DNA of 34,452 nt from an uncultured Clostridiaceae bacterium (GCA_930990125.1 CAKNOI010000016.1:1-34452); one strand, 5' to 3'; positions 15,390-23,180 are shown, counted from the stretch's first letter. Numbers and translations: made by a program. Notes: a model not told the origin generated them from the sequence alone.

Positions 15390-15875
15390 TTATAATTTTT
15401 GTGAAAATTTAGCAGAATGGGCATGGCATATTGCTGCTGCCATGCTATCTGTTGTGTCATCTAGTTTTGGTAGTTTATCTACTCCTAAAATTGTTTTTAC
15501 CATTTTTTGTACTTGTATTTTATCAGCCCTGCCATATCCTACTACTGCTTGTTTAATTTGTAATGGTGTATATTCAAAAGTATCTATTTGCATTTTCCTT
15601 GCTGCTACTAAGATAACACCTCTTGCTTGTGCTACATTAATAGCTGTTTTTGCATTGTTGTTAAAAAATAATTCTTCTACCGAAATAGCATCTGGCTGAT
15701 AGTCTGTAATAATTTGTGTTAAATCATCAAATAGTTTTTCCAAACGTAATGGAAAAGAGGTATTGGCAGGTGTTGTAATAGCACCTGATGTAATTAAATG
15801 AAATTTATTTCCTATATAATCAATAACACTATATCCCGTAATAGCAAACCCTGGATCTACACCTAATATTCTCAT
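15390..15875 (-). CDS. ruvC: Holliday junction resolvase RuvC
   Basis: A 161-residue dimeric endonuclease that cuts Holliday junctions with RuvAB. The RNase H-like fold carries the four acidic active-site residues D7, E67, D140 and D143 (ILGVDPG, SVEELF, LDDTTDSMAAAICH). Its ATG overlaps the stop of the upstream debranching-enzyme gene (ATGA), and the AGGAGG site lies in that gene's last codons, so translational coupling is likely. ruvA and ruvB are not in the window. Confidence 0.95.
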   Translation of the reverse strand: MRILGVDPGFAITGYSVIDYIGNKFHLITSGAITTPANTSFPLRLEKLFDDLTQIITDYQPDAISVEELFFNNNAKTAINVAQARGVILVAARKMQIDTFEYTPLQIKQAVVGYGRADKIQVQKMVKTILGVDKLPKLDDTTDSMAAAICHAHSAKFSQKL

Positions 15876-17905
15876 TTTTCCTCCTGATGGTATGTATAAA
15901 TAATGCGTAGTACTTCAGCAGTACTCCATGCCTGAAAGGCAGCTCCTTTTGGCAAATATGGTGCTTTAGAATCATATAATTCTGAAATCCCCCCAACAGA
16001 ACCTTCCTCGTAAAATGCTTTTCGCATTACTTTTTCTGTTTTTTCACAAAAACTTTTGTATTTTTCTTCTTGTTCTTTCTTTTTATTTTTATCTTTTTCT
16101 GCTTTTAAAATTGCTCGCATACTATTAAAATACAGTCCTAGTAACCATGGCCAAGTAATCCCTTGGTGATAACTCATATCTCTTTTAAAAGAATCCCCCT
16201 CGTATACTTCTATGTAATCTTTTTCTCCTTTTGCTAATGTTTTTAATCCATAAGGAGTAAGCAGTTTTTTGGTAACCGTTTCTAGCATTTCTTTTGCTCT
16301 ATCGGATGCTGGATCCATTACAGGATAGGTTAAGCTTAATGCAAATAATTGGTTTGGTCTTATTTTGCTATCTCCTAATACGTCGTATAAACATTTTCTT
16401 CGTGCTTGGTAGAATTTTTCTTCAAAAGATTTTTTACACTTTGTCGCCATTTGTTCATATATTTTTGCATCTTCTTTGGTAGAAAAGATAAGAGTTAATT
16501 CTTGTAAAATTTTTAGTGCATTATACCACATACTATTTATTTCTACTGCTTTTCCATTTCTTGGGGTAACTGCAAAATCTCCATATTTTACATCCATCCA
16601 TGTGTTTTGTGTTGTTTCTGTTCCAGAAGATAATAGATAATCTTTATCTAAATAAATAGCATTATTATCATAATCTATACCTTTACGATAAGCATCAATA
16701 ATGCGAACCAAAACCGGATACATTTTTTCTTTTACAAATTTAAAATCGGAAGTATATTCTAAATATTTATGTACTGCTTCAAATAATAGTAAAGAACTAT
16801 CTACACTATTGTATAGTGGTCTATTATCATAACCAGAGTACCCATTTGGTACTAAACCATATTTTACATCTCGAATCATGGTAAGCAATACTTCTTTTGC
16901 TATTTCATATCGCTTGGTAACTAGGAGTAATCCTTCAAAAGAAATTAAGGTGTCTCTTCCCCAGTCTAAGAACCAATGGTATCCAGCTATCACAGTGTGT
17001 AGTCCAAAAGTAGGACGTTTTACAATAAAATTGTCCGTTGCAATAATAAAATCTTTCATCCATTCATTCCACTGCTTGTCCTCTTTTTTATAAGCCAGCT
17101 CAGAATCGTATAAAATTTCATTAATACGAATAATTTCTCTATCTATTACTTCCTTTGTATTTATTTCTTCAATGTTTTCTTCCATAGAAAGAATTAGTGA
17201 AATTTCTTTTTGTTCGTTTGGCTTAATAGTAACTTCAAACACTCCTGGCACTGCATGGTTTTCTTCTGGATAAAATCCTCTTTTTTCTTCTTCTAGATAA
17301 TACATGTTATAGAATTGATCTTCTAAATGCTGAATATAGGTTCCTTCTGAAATATGCATATAAAGCGGAGTTTGTGAATTTTGGTCCACAACTATTTTTA
17401 CTTTTTTATCTTTTACTTCTTGCCTTATATTAAAATGATGGTTGGTACTCATAGAATGAAAATCTCTAAAATTTACCAAAGGTGCTAGTTTTAATGTAGT
17501 TTCTGCATCTTGGTTTTGAATACGATATAATAAACATACTGTATTTTTACCATAGTCCATGCAAATTAATTTTTTTATGGTAATTCCTTCTACTTGGTAT
17601 GTAAAAATAGGAATATAGTCTTTTTCAAAGCTTTCTAAGTATTTATATCCTTCTGCTACATAATTTTTGCAAATATTAGTATAAATAGGATATTCTTTTC
17701 CACCTGTTACTACACTTTCATCTATTTTAGAAACCACCACTTTTCTGTTTCCTGGTGCAGATAATGCCGCTACTAATAATCCATGATATTTTCTGGTATT
17801 GGCTCCTACAATAGTAGAAGAAGCATAGCCTCCTATTCCATTTGTAATAAGCCATTCTTTTGTTAACCCATTTTCTAAATTTAGTTCCTTTTTTTCAAAT
17901 TTCAT
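15872..17905 (-). CDS. glycogen debranching enzyme (amylo-alpha-1,6-glucosidase type)
   Basis: A 677-residue cytoplasmic enzyme of the archaeal/bacterial GDE family (GH133-like), which hydrolyses alpha-1,6 branch glucosyl residues of glycogen. The N-terminal beta-sandwich domain (about 1-275) opens with the family signature EWLITNGIGGYASST and TRKYHGLLVA. The C-terminal (alpha/alpha)6-barrel shows HWFLDWGRDTLIS (310-322), NSVDSSLLLF and MSYHQGITWPWLLG. Length is normal. The start follows AAGGAGGAAACAA. It lies 33 bases behind yvcK and overlaps ruvC by four bases. Other glycogen genes are not in the window. Its pairing with the gluconeogenesis-linked YvcK is suggestive. Confidence 0.93.
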   Translation of the reverse strand: MKFEKKELNLENGLTKEWLITNGIGGYASSTIVGANTRKYHGLLVAALSAPGNRKVVVSKIDESVVTGGKEYPIYTNICKNYVAEGYKYLESFEKDYIPIFTYQVEGITIKKLICMDYGKNTVCLLYRIQNQDAETTLKLAPLVNFRDFHSMSTNHHFNIRQEVKDKKVKIVVDQNSQTPLYMHISEGTYIQHLEDQFYNMYYLEEEKRGFYPEENHAVPGVFEVTIKPNEQKEISLILSMEENIEEINTKEVIDREIIRINEILYDSELAYKKEDKQWNEWMKDFIIATDNFIVKRPTFGLHTVIAGYHWFLDWGRDTLISFEGLLLVTKRYEIAKEVLLTMIRDVKYGLVPNGYSGYDNRPLYNSVDSSLLLFEAVHKYLEYTSDFKFVKEKMYPVLVRIIDAYRKGIDYDNNAIYLDKDYLLSSGTETTQNTWMDVKYGDFAVTPRNGKAVEINSMWYNALKILQELTLIFSTKEDAKIYEQMATKCKKSFEEKFYQARRKCLYDVLGDSKIRPNQLFALSLTYPVMDPASDRAKEMLETVTKKLLTPYGLKTLAKGEKDYIEVYEGDSFKRDMSYHQGITWPWLLGLYFNSMRAILKAEKDKNKKKEQEEKYKSFCEKTEKVMRKAFYEEGSVGGISELYDSKAPYLPKGAAFQAWSTAEVLRIIYTYHQEEK

Positions 17906-17938
17906 TTGTTTCCTCCTTTTTCTTTTCCTTTGCTTTTC

Positions 17939-19492
17939 CTATTTGGTTGCCTTCTCGTGCTTTTTAGAATGTTTTTGTTTTTTATTTCTTTTTGCAGTCT
18001 CTTTTTTGGTATCTTCTGCTTCTTTTACCTTTGCCGGTTTTGCTTTTTCACTATGTCTTATGGATTGTATTCTTTCCTCATATTTAGCTTGGAACTTGCT
18101 CTTTTTTCTGTTTCCTTGCTTTTTATGTTCTTTTGGTAATACCGTTTTTTCTTTTTTAATCTTTCTCTTCTTTTCCTTTAACATAGAATTTAATTTTAAA
18201 AATTCTGGTGCATTTTGTCTGTCTTCAAATTTCAAATCATCGCAAATAAGTTCAATAATGCTAGCTGCAATAGCATCTGGATTATGTCTAATATATTCTC
18301 CTTCTACAAAAGATAAGTTACGTTGTAATAGGTTTACTCCCTTTCCTTTTGCTTTTACAATATCTTGTTCTACTAAATCCGCACCTTGTCTGTTATATCT
18401 TTTAATAAACTCTGGTATAATTTCTCCTGTATCATAAATACAATAATCAACAATGCCTTTTCCTGCATGGTCAATAATAGCTTGTAAGTGGTCAGAAACG
18501 CCATAATTATCTGTTTGACCTGGCTCTGTCATGATATTGCTTACATAAATCTTAATTGCTTTACTTTCTCGTATGGTTTTTGCTACATTTTTTATTAATA
18601 AGTTTGGAATAACATTGGTATAAAGACTTCCCGGTCCTATTACAATAGCATCTGCTTCTGCAATTGCTTCTAAAACTCCTGGCGCTGGTCTACAGTTGGT
18701 TGGTCTTACAAAAATTCTTGCTATTTTACTTACTTTTTCATATACCATTTGTGGTATTTTGTCCTTTTCCTCTACAATAGTGCCATCTTCTAATTCTGCA
18801 CAAATTGTCATTTCGTCTAATGTTACAGGAAGTACTTTTCCTACCATATTTAAAACATCTTTGCTTTCTTTTACCGATTCTGTAAAATCTCCATACAGCT
18901 TATTCATACTAGAAAAGTAGATATCTCCAAAGGATAAATCTCGTAATACACCTTCTGTAAATGTAGTGGAAAATAACCCTTCCATTGCTGCTTCGTTATG
19001 TGAAAGTGCTACTATACTTTCTTTAATATCCTCTATTGGTAAAGAATTTAATTGTTTTTGTGAATTAGTTCTATTTTTTCCATAATTAGAAACCGTTACA
19101 ATGGCAGTAATATTATTGGTATAGTGTTTTAATCCCTTAAGCACTGTATTTAAACCTGTTCCTCCACCTATTACTACCACTTTTGGTCCTTCATTATATA
19201 CTTTTTTATTAAAAATTAAAGAATTCACATCTTTTTTATTTTGTAATCTACTGTCACTTGCTTCTACCAATAATTCTAGTGTTCTTTTTTGCATAAAAAC
19301 AAGTGCTAATATCACACATGTAAATCCTAATACAAATATAAGAATAATTTTTGCCACATCTGCAAATGCTAATTCTTTTGAAACAAGTATGGTTGCCATA
19401 CCATATCCTGCAAGAATAATTCCTACTAATAGTAATAATATCCATCGTTTCATTTTTGTTCCTGATTTAAACCATTCTAAAAAGCCTTTCAT
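17939..19492 (-). CDS. yvcK: YvcK/CofD-like protein with membrane anchor and basic tail
   Basis: A 517-residue homologue of YvcK, a UDP-sugar-binding factor needed for growth on gluconeogenic carbon and for peptidoglycan synthesis in Bacillus. The CofD-like core (about 103-430) has IGGGTGLNTVLKGLK (108-122), ADAIVIGPGSLYTNVIPNLL and IMTEPGQTDNY. Two unusual parts flank it: two N-terminal transmembrane helices (about 16-37 and 44-67) and a lysine-rich tail (about 435-517). The segment after the first strand, usually DDGGSSGRLR, reads SNYGKNRTNSQKQL (135-148), so the classical ligand motif is altered. It starts three bases after murB, with its ribosome binding site inside murB, which strengthens the cell-wall link. 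Confidence 0.88.
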   Translation of the reverse strand: MKGFLEWFKSGTKMKRWILLLLVGIILAGYGMATILVSKELAFADVAKIILIFVLGFTCVILALVFMQKRTLELLVEASDSRLQNKKDVNSLIFNKKVYNEGPKVVVIGGGTGLNTVLKGLKHYTNNITAIVTVSNYGKNRTNSQKQLNSLPIEDIKESIVALSHNEAAMEGLFSTTFTEGVLRDLSFGDIYFSSMNKLYGDFTESVKESKDVLNMVGKVLPVTLDEMTICAELEDGTIVEEKDKIPQMVYEKVSKIARIFVRPTNCRPAPGVLEAIAEADAIVIGPGSLYTNVIPNLLIKNVAKTIRESKAIKIYVSNIMTEPGQTDNYGVSDHLQAIIDHAGKGIVDYCIYDTGEIIPEFIKRYNRQGADLVEQDIVKAKGKGVNLLQRNLSFVEGEYIRHNPDAIAASIIELICDDLKFEDRQNAPEFLKLNSMLKEKKRKIKKEKTVLPKEHKKQGNRKKSKFQAKYEERIQSIRHSEKAKPAKVKEAEDTKKETAKRNKKQKHSKKHEKATK

Positions 19493-19495
19493 TTT

Positions 19496-20398
19496 TTAAT
19501 CCTCTCCTATTACAATTATTTCTAATTTAATTTCTTTATGAAATAGTTCCTTTATTACTTGTTTTGTATGTTCTACTACTGCCAGTACATCTTTTGCAGT
19601 AGCATTACCTTTATTTACAATAAAACCTGCATGTTTGGTAGAAATCTCCGCTCCACCTACCTGATAGCCTTTTAACCCTGCTTCATCTATTAGTTTTGCA
19701 GTAATAAAGCCATCTCCTCTTTTAAAAGTACTTCCTGCGCTAGGATATTCCAAAGGCTGATTTTGTTTTCTAGAAGCCAAATTTTCTTCCATTCTTTGCC
19801 TAATTTCTTCTTCCTTTCCTTTGGTTAACTGTAGCTTTGCTTCTAGTATCACACCAATATTTTTCTCAAAAATACTATGACGATAGGAAAATTGATGTTC
19901 TTCATTAGAAATAGTATGTATGTTGCCTTCTTTATCCATATAGGTAGTGGTAAGCAAAACATCTTTTATTTCAGAACCATAGGCTCCTCCATTCATGCGG
20001 ATTAAACCGCCTACTGTTCCTGGAATTCCATATAAATTTTCTAAACCAGACAAGGAATAAGTCGCCATTTTTCCTGCCAAATACGGGACTTTTACTCCAG
20101 CTCCAACGGTAACTACTGTATCTTGCACCTCTATTTTTTGGAAATCTATTTGCAAAACTATTCCTCGTATTCCACCATCTTTTACTAATATATTGGTTCC
20201 ATTTCCCAAAATAAATATTGGCACTTGATAGGACTTAGCTATTTTTAAAACCTTAGCTAATTCTTCATATTGGTGAATTTTAATAAACAAATCCGCCTTT
20301 CCACCAATGTGAAAGCTTGTATGTTTGCTCATTGGTTCTTCTTGCAAAATATCTTCTGGTTTTATCCATTTTATTAACTCTTGATAACAATCGTTCAA
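19496..20398 (-). CDS. murB: UDP-N-acetylenolpyruvoylglucosamine reductase
   Basis: A 300-residue FAD enzyme that uses NADPH to reduce enolpyruvyl-UDP-GlcNAc to UDP-MurNAc, the second committed step of peptidoglycan synthesis. The FAD domain shows HTSFHIGGKADLFI, GNGTNILVKDGGIRG and GLENLYGIPGTVGG. The catalytic Ser lies in SAGSTFKR, and the conserved Glu is near the end (KLEIIVIGED). This is the short MurB type found in Gram-positives. The start is a TTG at 20398 with AGAGGTGAG upstream; the nearby GTG is out of frame and quickly stopped. It is first in the long operon, with promoter TTGTAA-17-TAAAAT at 20467-20495. Confidence 0.96.
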   Translation of the reverse strand: MNDCYQELIKWIKPEDILQEEPMSKHTSFHIGGKADLFIKIHQYEELAKVLKIAKSYQVPIFILGNGTNILVKDGGIRGIVLQIDFQKIEVQDTVVTVGAGVKVPYLAGKMATYSLSGLENLYGIPGTVGGLIRMNGGAYGSEIKDVLLTTTYMDKEGNIHTISNEEHQFSYRHSIFEKNIGVILEAKLQLTKGKEEEIRQRMEENLASRKQNQPLEYPSAGSTFKRGDGFITAKLIDEAGLKGYQVGGAEISTKHAGFIVNKGNATAKDVLAVVEHTKQVIKELFHKEIKLEIIVIGED

Positions 20399-20466
20399 TC
20401 CGTTCTCACCTCTACTATTTTCTCTATTGTATGGTTTCTTTTTTTGATTCAGAACTTCTGCTTACG

Positions 20467-20495
20467 ATTTTATCATTTTTTCCTTTTCTTTACAA
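20467..20495 (-). promoter_or_regulatory. promoter of the murB-to-pilin operon
   Basis: Minus strand: TTGTAA (20490-20495), 17-base spacer, TAAAAT (20467-20472), in the 113-base gap between the DUF4363 gene and murB. Confidence 0.5.
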
Positions 20496-20511
20496 GCTTT
20501 CCCTATGAATT

Positions 20512-20898
20512 TTAAAAAATATTGATAAAAGAAAAAACCTGTTTTTCTTTTATGTGTTCTAATAAATAAATGGCTTTCTCTAATTCTACAACTCCTGCCT
20601 CATAATCCTCTACTGCCAAGCTTGCTTTTAGTCCCGTTAACCCAGTTTCTACTTTTTCTAGTTCATCATGTTCAATATAATATGCCATTGTTTCATCTAT
20701 TTTGTGCCATTTATCCATGCTTTCTTCCATTTTCTTTTCTATTTGCTGTTTATTCTGATGTTCCATCATATCCTCTTTTAAACTTTGCAATTCTTGTGTC
20801 ATAATCTCCACACTTTTTGTAGTATTACTTTGTGTAAGATAATTTCCCACAAAAAGCAAGACTAGAATAACAATAATAATGGTTACTTCTCGCCACAT
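20512..20898 (-). CDS. DUF4363 family protein
   Basis: A 128-residue protein with one N-terminal hydrophobic helix (about 4-22) and a remaining all-helical, glutamate- and lysine-rich domain likely facing outward. It resembles DUF4363 proteins of clostridia and relatives. Its ATG follows the stop of the DUF421 gene directly (TAAATG), so the pair is translationally coupled. Function unknown. The repeated pairing of these two families suggests that this protein assists or modulates its DUF421 partner. Confidence 0.75.
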   Translation of the reverse strand: MWREVTIIIVILVLLFVGNYLTQSNTTKSVEIMTQELQSLKEDMMEHQNKQQIEKKMEESMDKWHKIDETMAYYIEHDELEKVETGLTGLKASLAVEDYEAGVVELEKAIYLLEHIKEKQVFSFINIF

Positions 20899-21576
20899 TT
20901 ATTTTTTCCTTTCTTTTTCTTGACAAAAAATTTGATTCTTTCCATCAATGGTTGCCACCAGTACATTTTCTGGTTCCACCTTAAATTTGCTAATTTCTTT
21001 TCTTAGCCACTGATAATCTTTTCCAATCGCCTTTAAATTATCGTACATAATTTTTCCATCTACAATTAAATCATACGGAACACCTTCATATTCTGGCATC
21101 ATATTAAAGTCTTCTGGAATTGTCGTTCTTTTATTTGGTTTTTGAATAACTGTTACTTGTCCACTGGTCTCTAAGATAGCATATTCCACATCTCCAATGT
21201 TAATAACGTTGTTACCACGTAACCTTTCTTGTAATTCATTAATAGTAAATCTTTCTTTTTTCATTACTGTTTCATCAATTCTACCTCGATAAATTAAAAT
21301 AGCAGGTTTTCCGCAAATTATTTTTCTAGCTTTAATGCTTTTTATGTTAACAATAGATATTAAAAGATGCATTAACAATAATCCTAAAATAGGAATAATA
21401 CCATTGGAAATAGGAATTCCTGTGTCTGCCATTGGTATTGTTGCCAAATCCGCAATCATAATAGAAATAGCAAGCTCAAATGGTTGTAATTGCCCAATTT
21501 CTCTTTTCCCCATTAAACGCATTACCACAAGTACTAAAATATATAACACAATTGCTCTAATAAATGTAATTACCAT
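20899..21576 (-). CDS. DUF421 family membrane protein (YetF/YdfR-like)
   Basis: A 225-residue protein with three N-terminal transmembrane helices (about 5-22, 35-55, 60-80) followed by a cytoplasmic DUF421 domain. That domain has the family landmarks MRLMGKREIGQLQPFELAISIMIADLATIPM, NGIIPILGLL, GKPAILIYRGRI and a YDLIVDGKI segment. Bacillus relatives include YetF, YdfR and YrbG; some are linked to spores or stress, but no reaction is established. The start follows AAGGAAGG. It is first in a two-gene unit with the DUF4363 gene. Confidence 0.88.
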   Translation of the reverse strand: MVITFIRAIVLYILVLVVMRLMGKREIGQLQPFELAISIMIADLATIPMADTGIPISNGIIPILGLLLMHLLISIVNIKSIKARKIICGKPAILIYRGRIDETVMKKERFTINELQERLRGNNVINIGDVEYAILETSGQVTVIQKPNKRTTIPEDFNMMPEYEGVPYDLIVDGKIMYDNLKAIGKDYQWLRKEISKFKVEPENVLVATIDGKNQIFCQEKERKK

Positions 21577-21692
21577 ATTTTACCTTCCTTTGTTTTTCCA
21601 ATTTTTTATTCATTTTACAATATTCTTTACCATATCCATAAAATTATACTTTGTTTTTGCATAATATTATTTTTTTTGTGAATACTAGATGT

Positions 21693-21752
21693 ATAAGAAA
21701 AAAATTTCTTATTAGAGGAATGTTGTTTTTTAGGTGAAAAATAGATTTTCAC
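21693..21752 (+). promoter_or_regulatory. two dyads in the leader of the holin-like gene
   Basis: ATAAGAAA/TTTCTTAT (21693-21712, four-base centre) and GTGAAAA/TTTTCAC (21734-21752, five-base loop). The second ends five bases before the AAGGAGG site and could fold next to it and affect translation. A weak promoter (TTGCAT at 21657, 18 bases, AATACT at 21681) precedes them. Confidence 0.4.
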
Positions 21753-21771
21753 TTTTAAGGAGGTTTGTAAC

Positions 21772-22143
21772 ATGGCAGATAATAACGCACAAAGTAAATC
21801 TACAATGGGCACTGTTGGTCAAATTGTTGGTAGATTCATTGCATCTGCAATTGTACTCGCTATTACTGCATTTTTTACACCAGGTTTCAGTATTAACAAT
21901 ATTTGGACATTAGCTTTAGCAGCTGTTGTTCTTACTGCAATGGATTACTTGATTGTAAAATTTACAGGATTACATGCAAGTGCTTTTGGTAAGGGATTTG
22001 TAGGTTTTGCTCTAGCTGCTGTCATTTTATATTTGACACAGTATTTAGTAGCAGGATATACTATTTCTTGGATTGCTGCAATTATTGGTGCTTTCATTTA
22101 CGGTGTTGTAGATTACTTTATACCAGGAAATCAAACATTATAA
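21772..22143 (+). CDS. small four-helix membrane protein of the phage-holin family 4 type
   Basis: A 123-residue protein with four hydrophobic helices (about 19-36, 44-62, 70-90, 97-115) and glycine/alanine-rich packing. The segment FIASAIVLAITAFFTPGFSI followed by a second helix ending in MDYLIVK resembles the Phage_holin_4_2 family, which is widespread in non-phage chromosomes. No endolysin or phage gene is nearby, so a lysis role is unlikely. A strong AAGGAGG site lies before the ATG. It stands alone on the plus strand between two minus-strand units and ends at a bidirectional terminator (22206-22256). Confidence 0.65.
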   Translation: MADNNAQSKSTMGTVGQIVGRFIASAIVLAITAFFTPGFSINNIWTLALAAVVLTAMDYLIVKFTGLHASAFGKGFVGFALAAVILYLTQYLVAGYTISWIAAIIGAFIYGVVDYFIPGNQTL

Positions 22144-22146
22144 GAA

Positions 22147-22202
22147 AGGTAACTTAAGTCTTATTGTATAGTCAAAATCTTGCAATTTTTACTATACAAT
22201 AA
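22147..22202. repeat. 56-bp hairpin repeat, copy 1
   Basis: Starts three bases after the holin-like gene. A perfect 12-bp inverted repeat (TTATTGTATAGT at 22161-22172, ACTATACAATAA at 22191-22202) encloses an inner AAAAT/ATTTT stem. About 47 of 56 bases match the copy at 22921-22976 in the same orientation. Some changes in the other copy keep pairing through G-T pairs. Confidence 0.7.
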
Positions 22203-22205
22203 CCA

Positions 22206-22256
22206 AAAACAAAAAAGAGAAACAAAGTATAAAGTACCTTGTTTCTCTTTTTCTTT
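22206..22256. terminator. bidirectional terminator between convergent genes
   Basis: AAAAAGAGAAACAA (22212-22225) pairs with TTGTTTCTCTTTTT (22239-22252), with A-runs on one side and T-runs on the other. It serves the holin-like gene on the plus strand and the kinase-like gene on the minus strand. Confidence 0.85.
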
Positions 22257-22786
22257 TATTCTGCATATTGGGTAAGAATATCATTTACAGCTTTTTGTAA
22301 ATTGACATTTTCTATTACTACATCTGCTACTTTTTCCACTTCTTTAAATTTTTCTTTGTCCATACGCAAACGCTCTTGTATTGCTTCTATGGAATCTCCT
22401 CTTTTTAACATTCTTTTCGTACGTTCTTCTGCTGGTACATGAATGTAAAATACTTTCATTTTTACCAAATCTTTTCCTAACCTTTTTAGCCCTTCTCTCA
22501 TATCAGGAATAGAATCTACAATTTGAATACAGCAAGAACTTTCGGATACATTTTCTGCACTAATCCCATAAAACTCTCCATTATATTCTGCTCTTTGTAA
22601 TAACTTTCCTTGGCTCCATAATCTTTCAAATTCCTCTTTTGTTACAAATACATACTCGTTATTTTGTTCTTCTTTTTCTCGTTTTGGTCTTGTTGTGTAA
22701 TCTAACATTTTATTATAACCTATTTTTTCTAACTCATTTAAAATAGTTGTTTTTCCAGAACCACTTTCTCCAATTAATACAATCAT
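22256..22786 (-). CDS. guanylate-kinase-like ATP-binding protein
   Basis: A 176-residue P-loop protein of the guanylate kinase fold. The P-loop is GESGSGKTT (6-14), the GMP-binding region is DYTTRPKREKE and YNGEFYGIS, and the lid/arginine region is ERTKRMLKRGDSIEAIQERLRMD. It is shorter than housekeeping Gmk (about 200 residues), with an altered central strand (SCCIQIVDSIP instead of the usual DIDVQG pattern). A paralogue with a different nucleotide or protein substrate is as likely as true GMP kinase. The start follows AGGAGGAAACAAG, with promoter TTGTTT-17-TATAAT at 22806-22834. The gene is bracketed by two direct copies of a 56-bp repeat. Confidence 0.75.
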   Translation of the reverse strand: MIVLIGESGSGKTTILNELEKIGYNKMLDYTTRPKREKEEQNNEYVFVTKEEFERLWSQGKLLQRAEYNGEFYGISAENVSESSCCIQIVDSIPDMREGLKRLGKDLVKMKVFYIHVPAEERTKRMLKRGDSIEAIQERLRMDKEKFKEVEKVADVVIENVNLQKAVNDILTQYAE

Positions 22787-22805
22787 CTTGTTTCCTCCTG
22801 CTATT

Positions 22806-22834
22806 ATTATATTCCTTTTCCTTTTTCAAAACAA
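22806..22834 (-). promoter_or_regulatory. promoter of the kinase-like gene
   Basis: Minus strand: TTGTTT (22829-22834), 17-base spacer, TATAAT (22806-22811), about 20 bases before the start codon. Confidence 0.55.
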
Positions 22835-22867
22835 TAACAATTATATTAAGTTTATATTACTAATATA

Positions 22868-22976
22868 AGAAAAGTGGCTTCGCCATATGTACAGGTTTGC
22901 CTTGCAAATCGCGCAGTCCAAGGTAACTTAGTCCTTGTTGTACAGCAAAAATCTGGCAATTTTTCCTATACAATAA
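22868..22976. repeat. structured GC-richer segment with 56-bp hairpin repeat, copy 2
   Basis: 22921-22976 is the second copy of the hairpin repeat. The 50 bases before it are clearly richer in G and C than their surroundings and hold two small hairpins (TGGC-TTC-GCCA and TTTGC-CTT-GCAAA) and a CAAGG/CCTTG pair. There is no open frame. It could be a dispersed repeat or a small structured RNA; which strand would be active is unclear. Confidence 0.55.
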
Positions 22977-23010
22977 AAAAATAATACAAACAGCTAAAGT
23001 TCGTATTATT
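22974..23010 (-). terminator. terminator of the tRNA-His/tRNA-Gln unit
   Basis: Minus strand: AATAATACGAAC pairs with GTTTGTATTATT (arms 22999-23010 and 22980-22991, one mismatch), followed by a T-run. Confidence 0.75.
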
Positions 23011-23016
23011 TTTATT

Positions 23017-23092
23017 TGGCTGGGCTGGGTAGATTCGAACTACCGAAATGCTAGAGTCAAAGTCTAGTGCCTTACCGCTTGGCTACAGCCCA
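23017..23092 (-). tRNA. tRNA-Gln (anticodon TTG)
   Basis: Acceptor TGGGCTG/CAGCCCA fully paired, anticodon stem CTAGA/TCTAG with loop CTTTGAC (TTG), T arm GGTAG-TTCGAAT-CTACC, discriminator G, encoded CCA. Second in a two-tRNA unit. Confidence 0.96.
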
Positions 23093-23098
23093 ATATAA

Positions 23099-23176
23099 TG
23101 GGGTGGAAGATGGGATTCGAACCCACGACCTCTAGTGCCACAAACTAGCGCTCTAACCAACTGCGCTACATCCACC
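23099..23176 (-). tRNA. tRNA-His (anticodon GTG)
   Basis: Anticodon stem CTAGT/ACTAG with loop TTGTGGC (GTG). The encoded extra G(-1) opposite discriminator C is the histidine identity mark. The acceptor GTGGATG/CTTCCAC has a T6:T67 mismatch. CCA is encoded. First in the unit, with tRNA-Gln six bases on. Confidence 0.95.
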
Positions 23177-23180
23177 ATTT

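Noticed and set aside
21772-22143. Holin-like gene as sign of a prophage
   Set aside because: No endolysin, structural, integrase or repressor genes nearby; this family is common in bacterial chromosomes outside phages.
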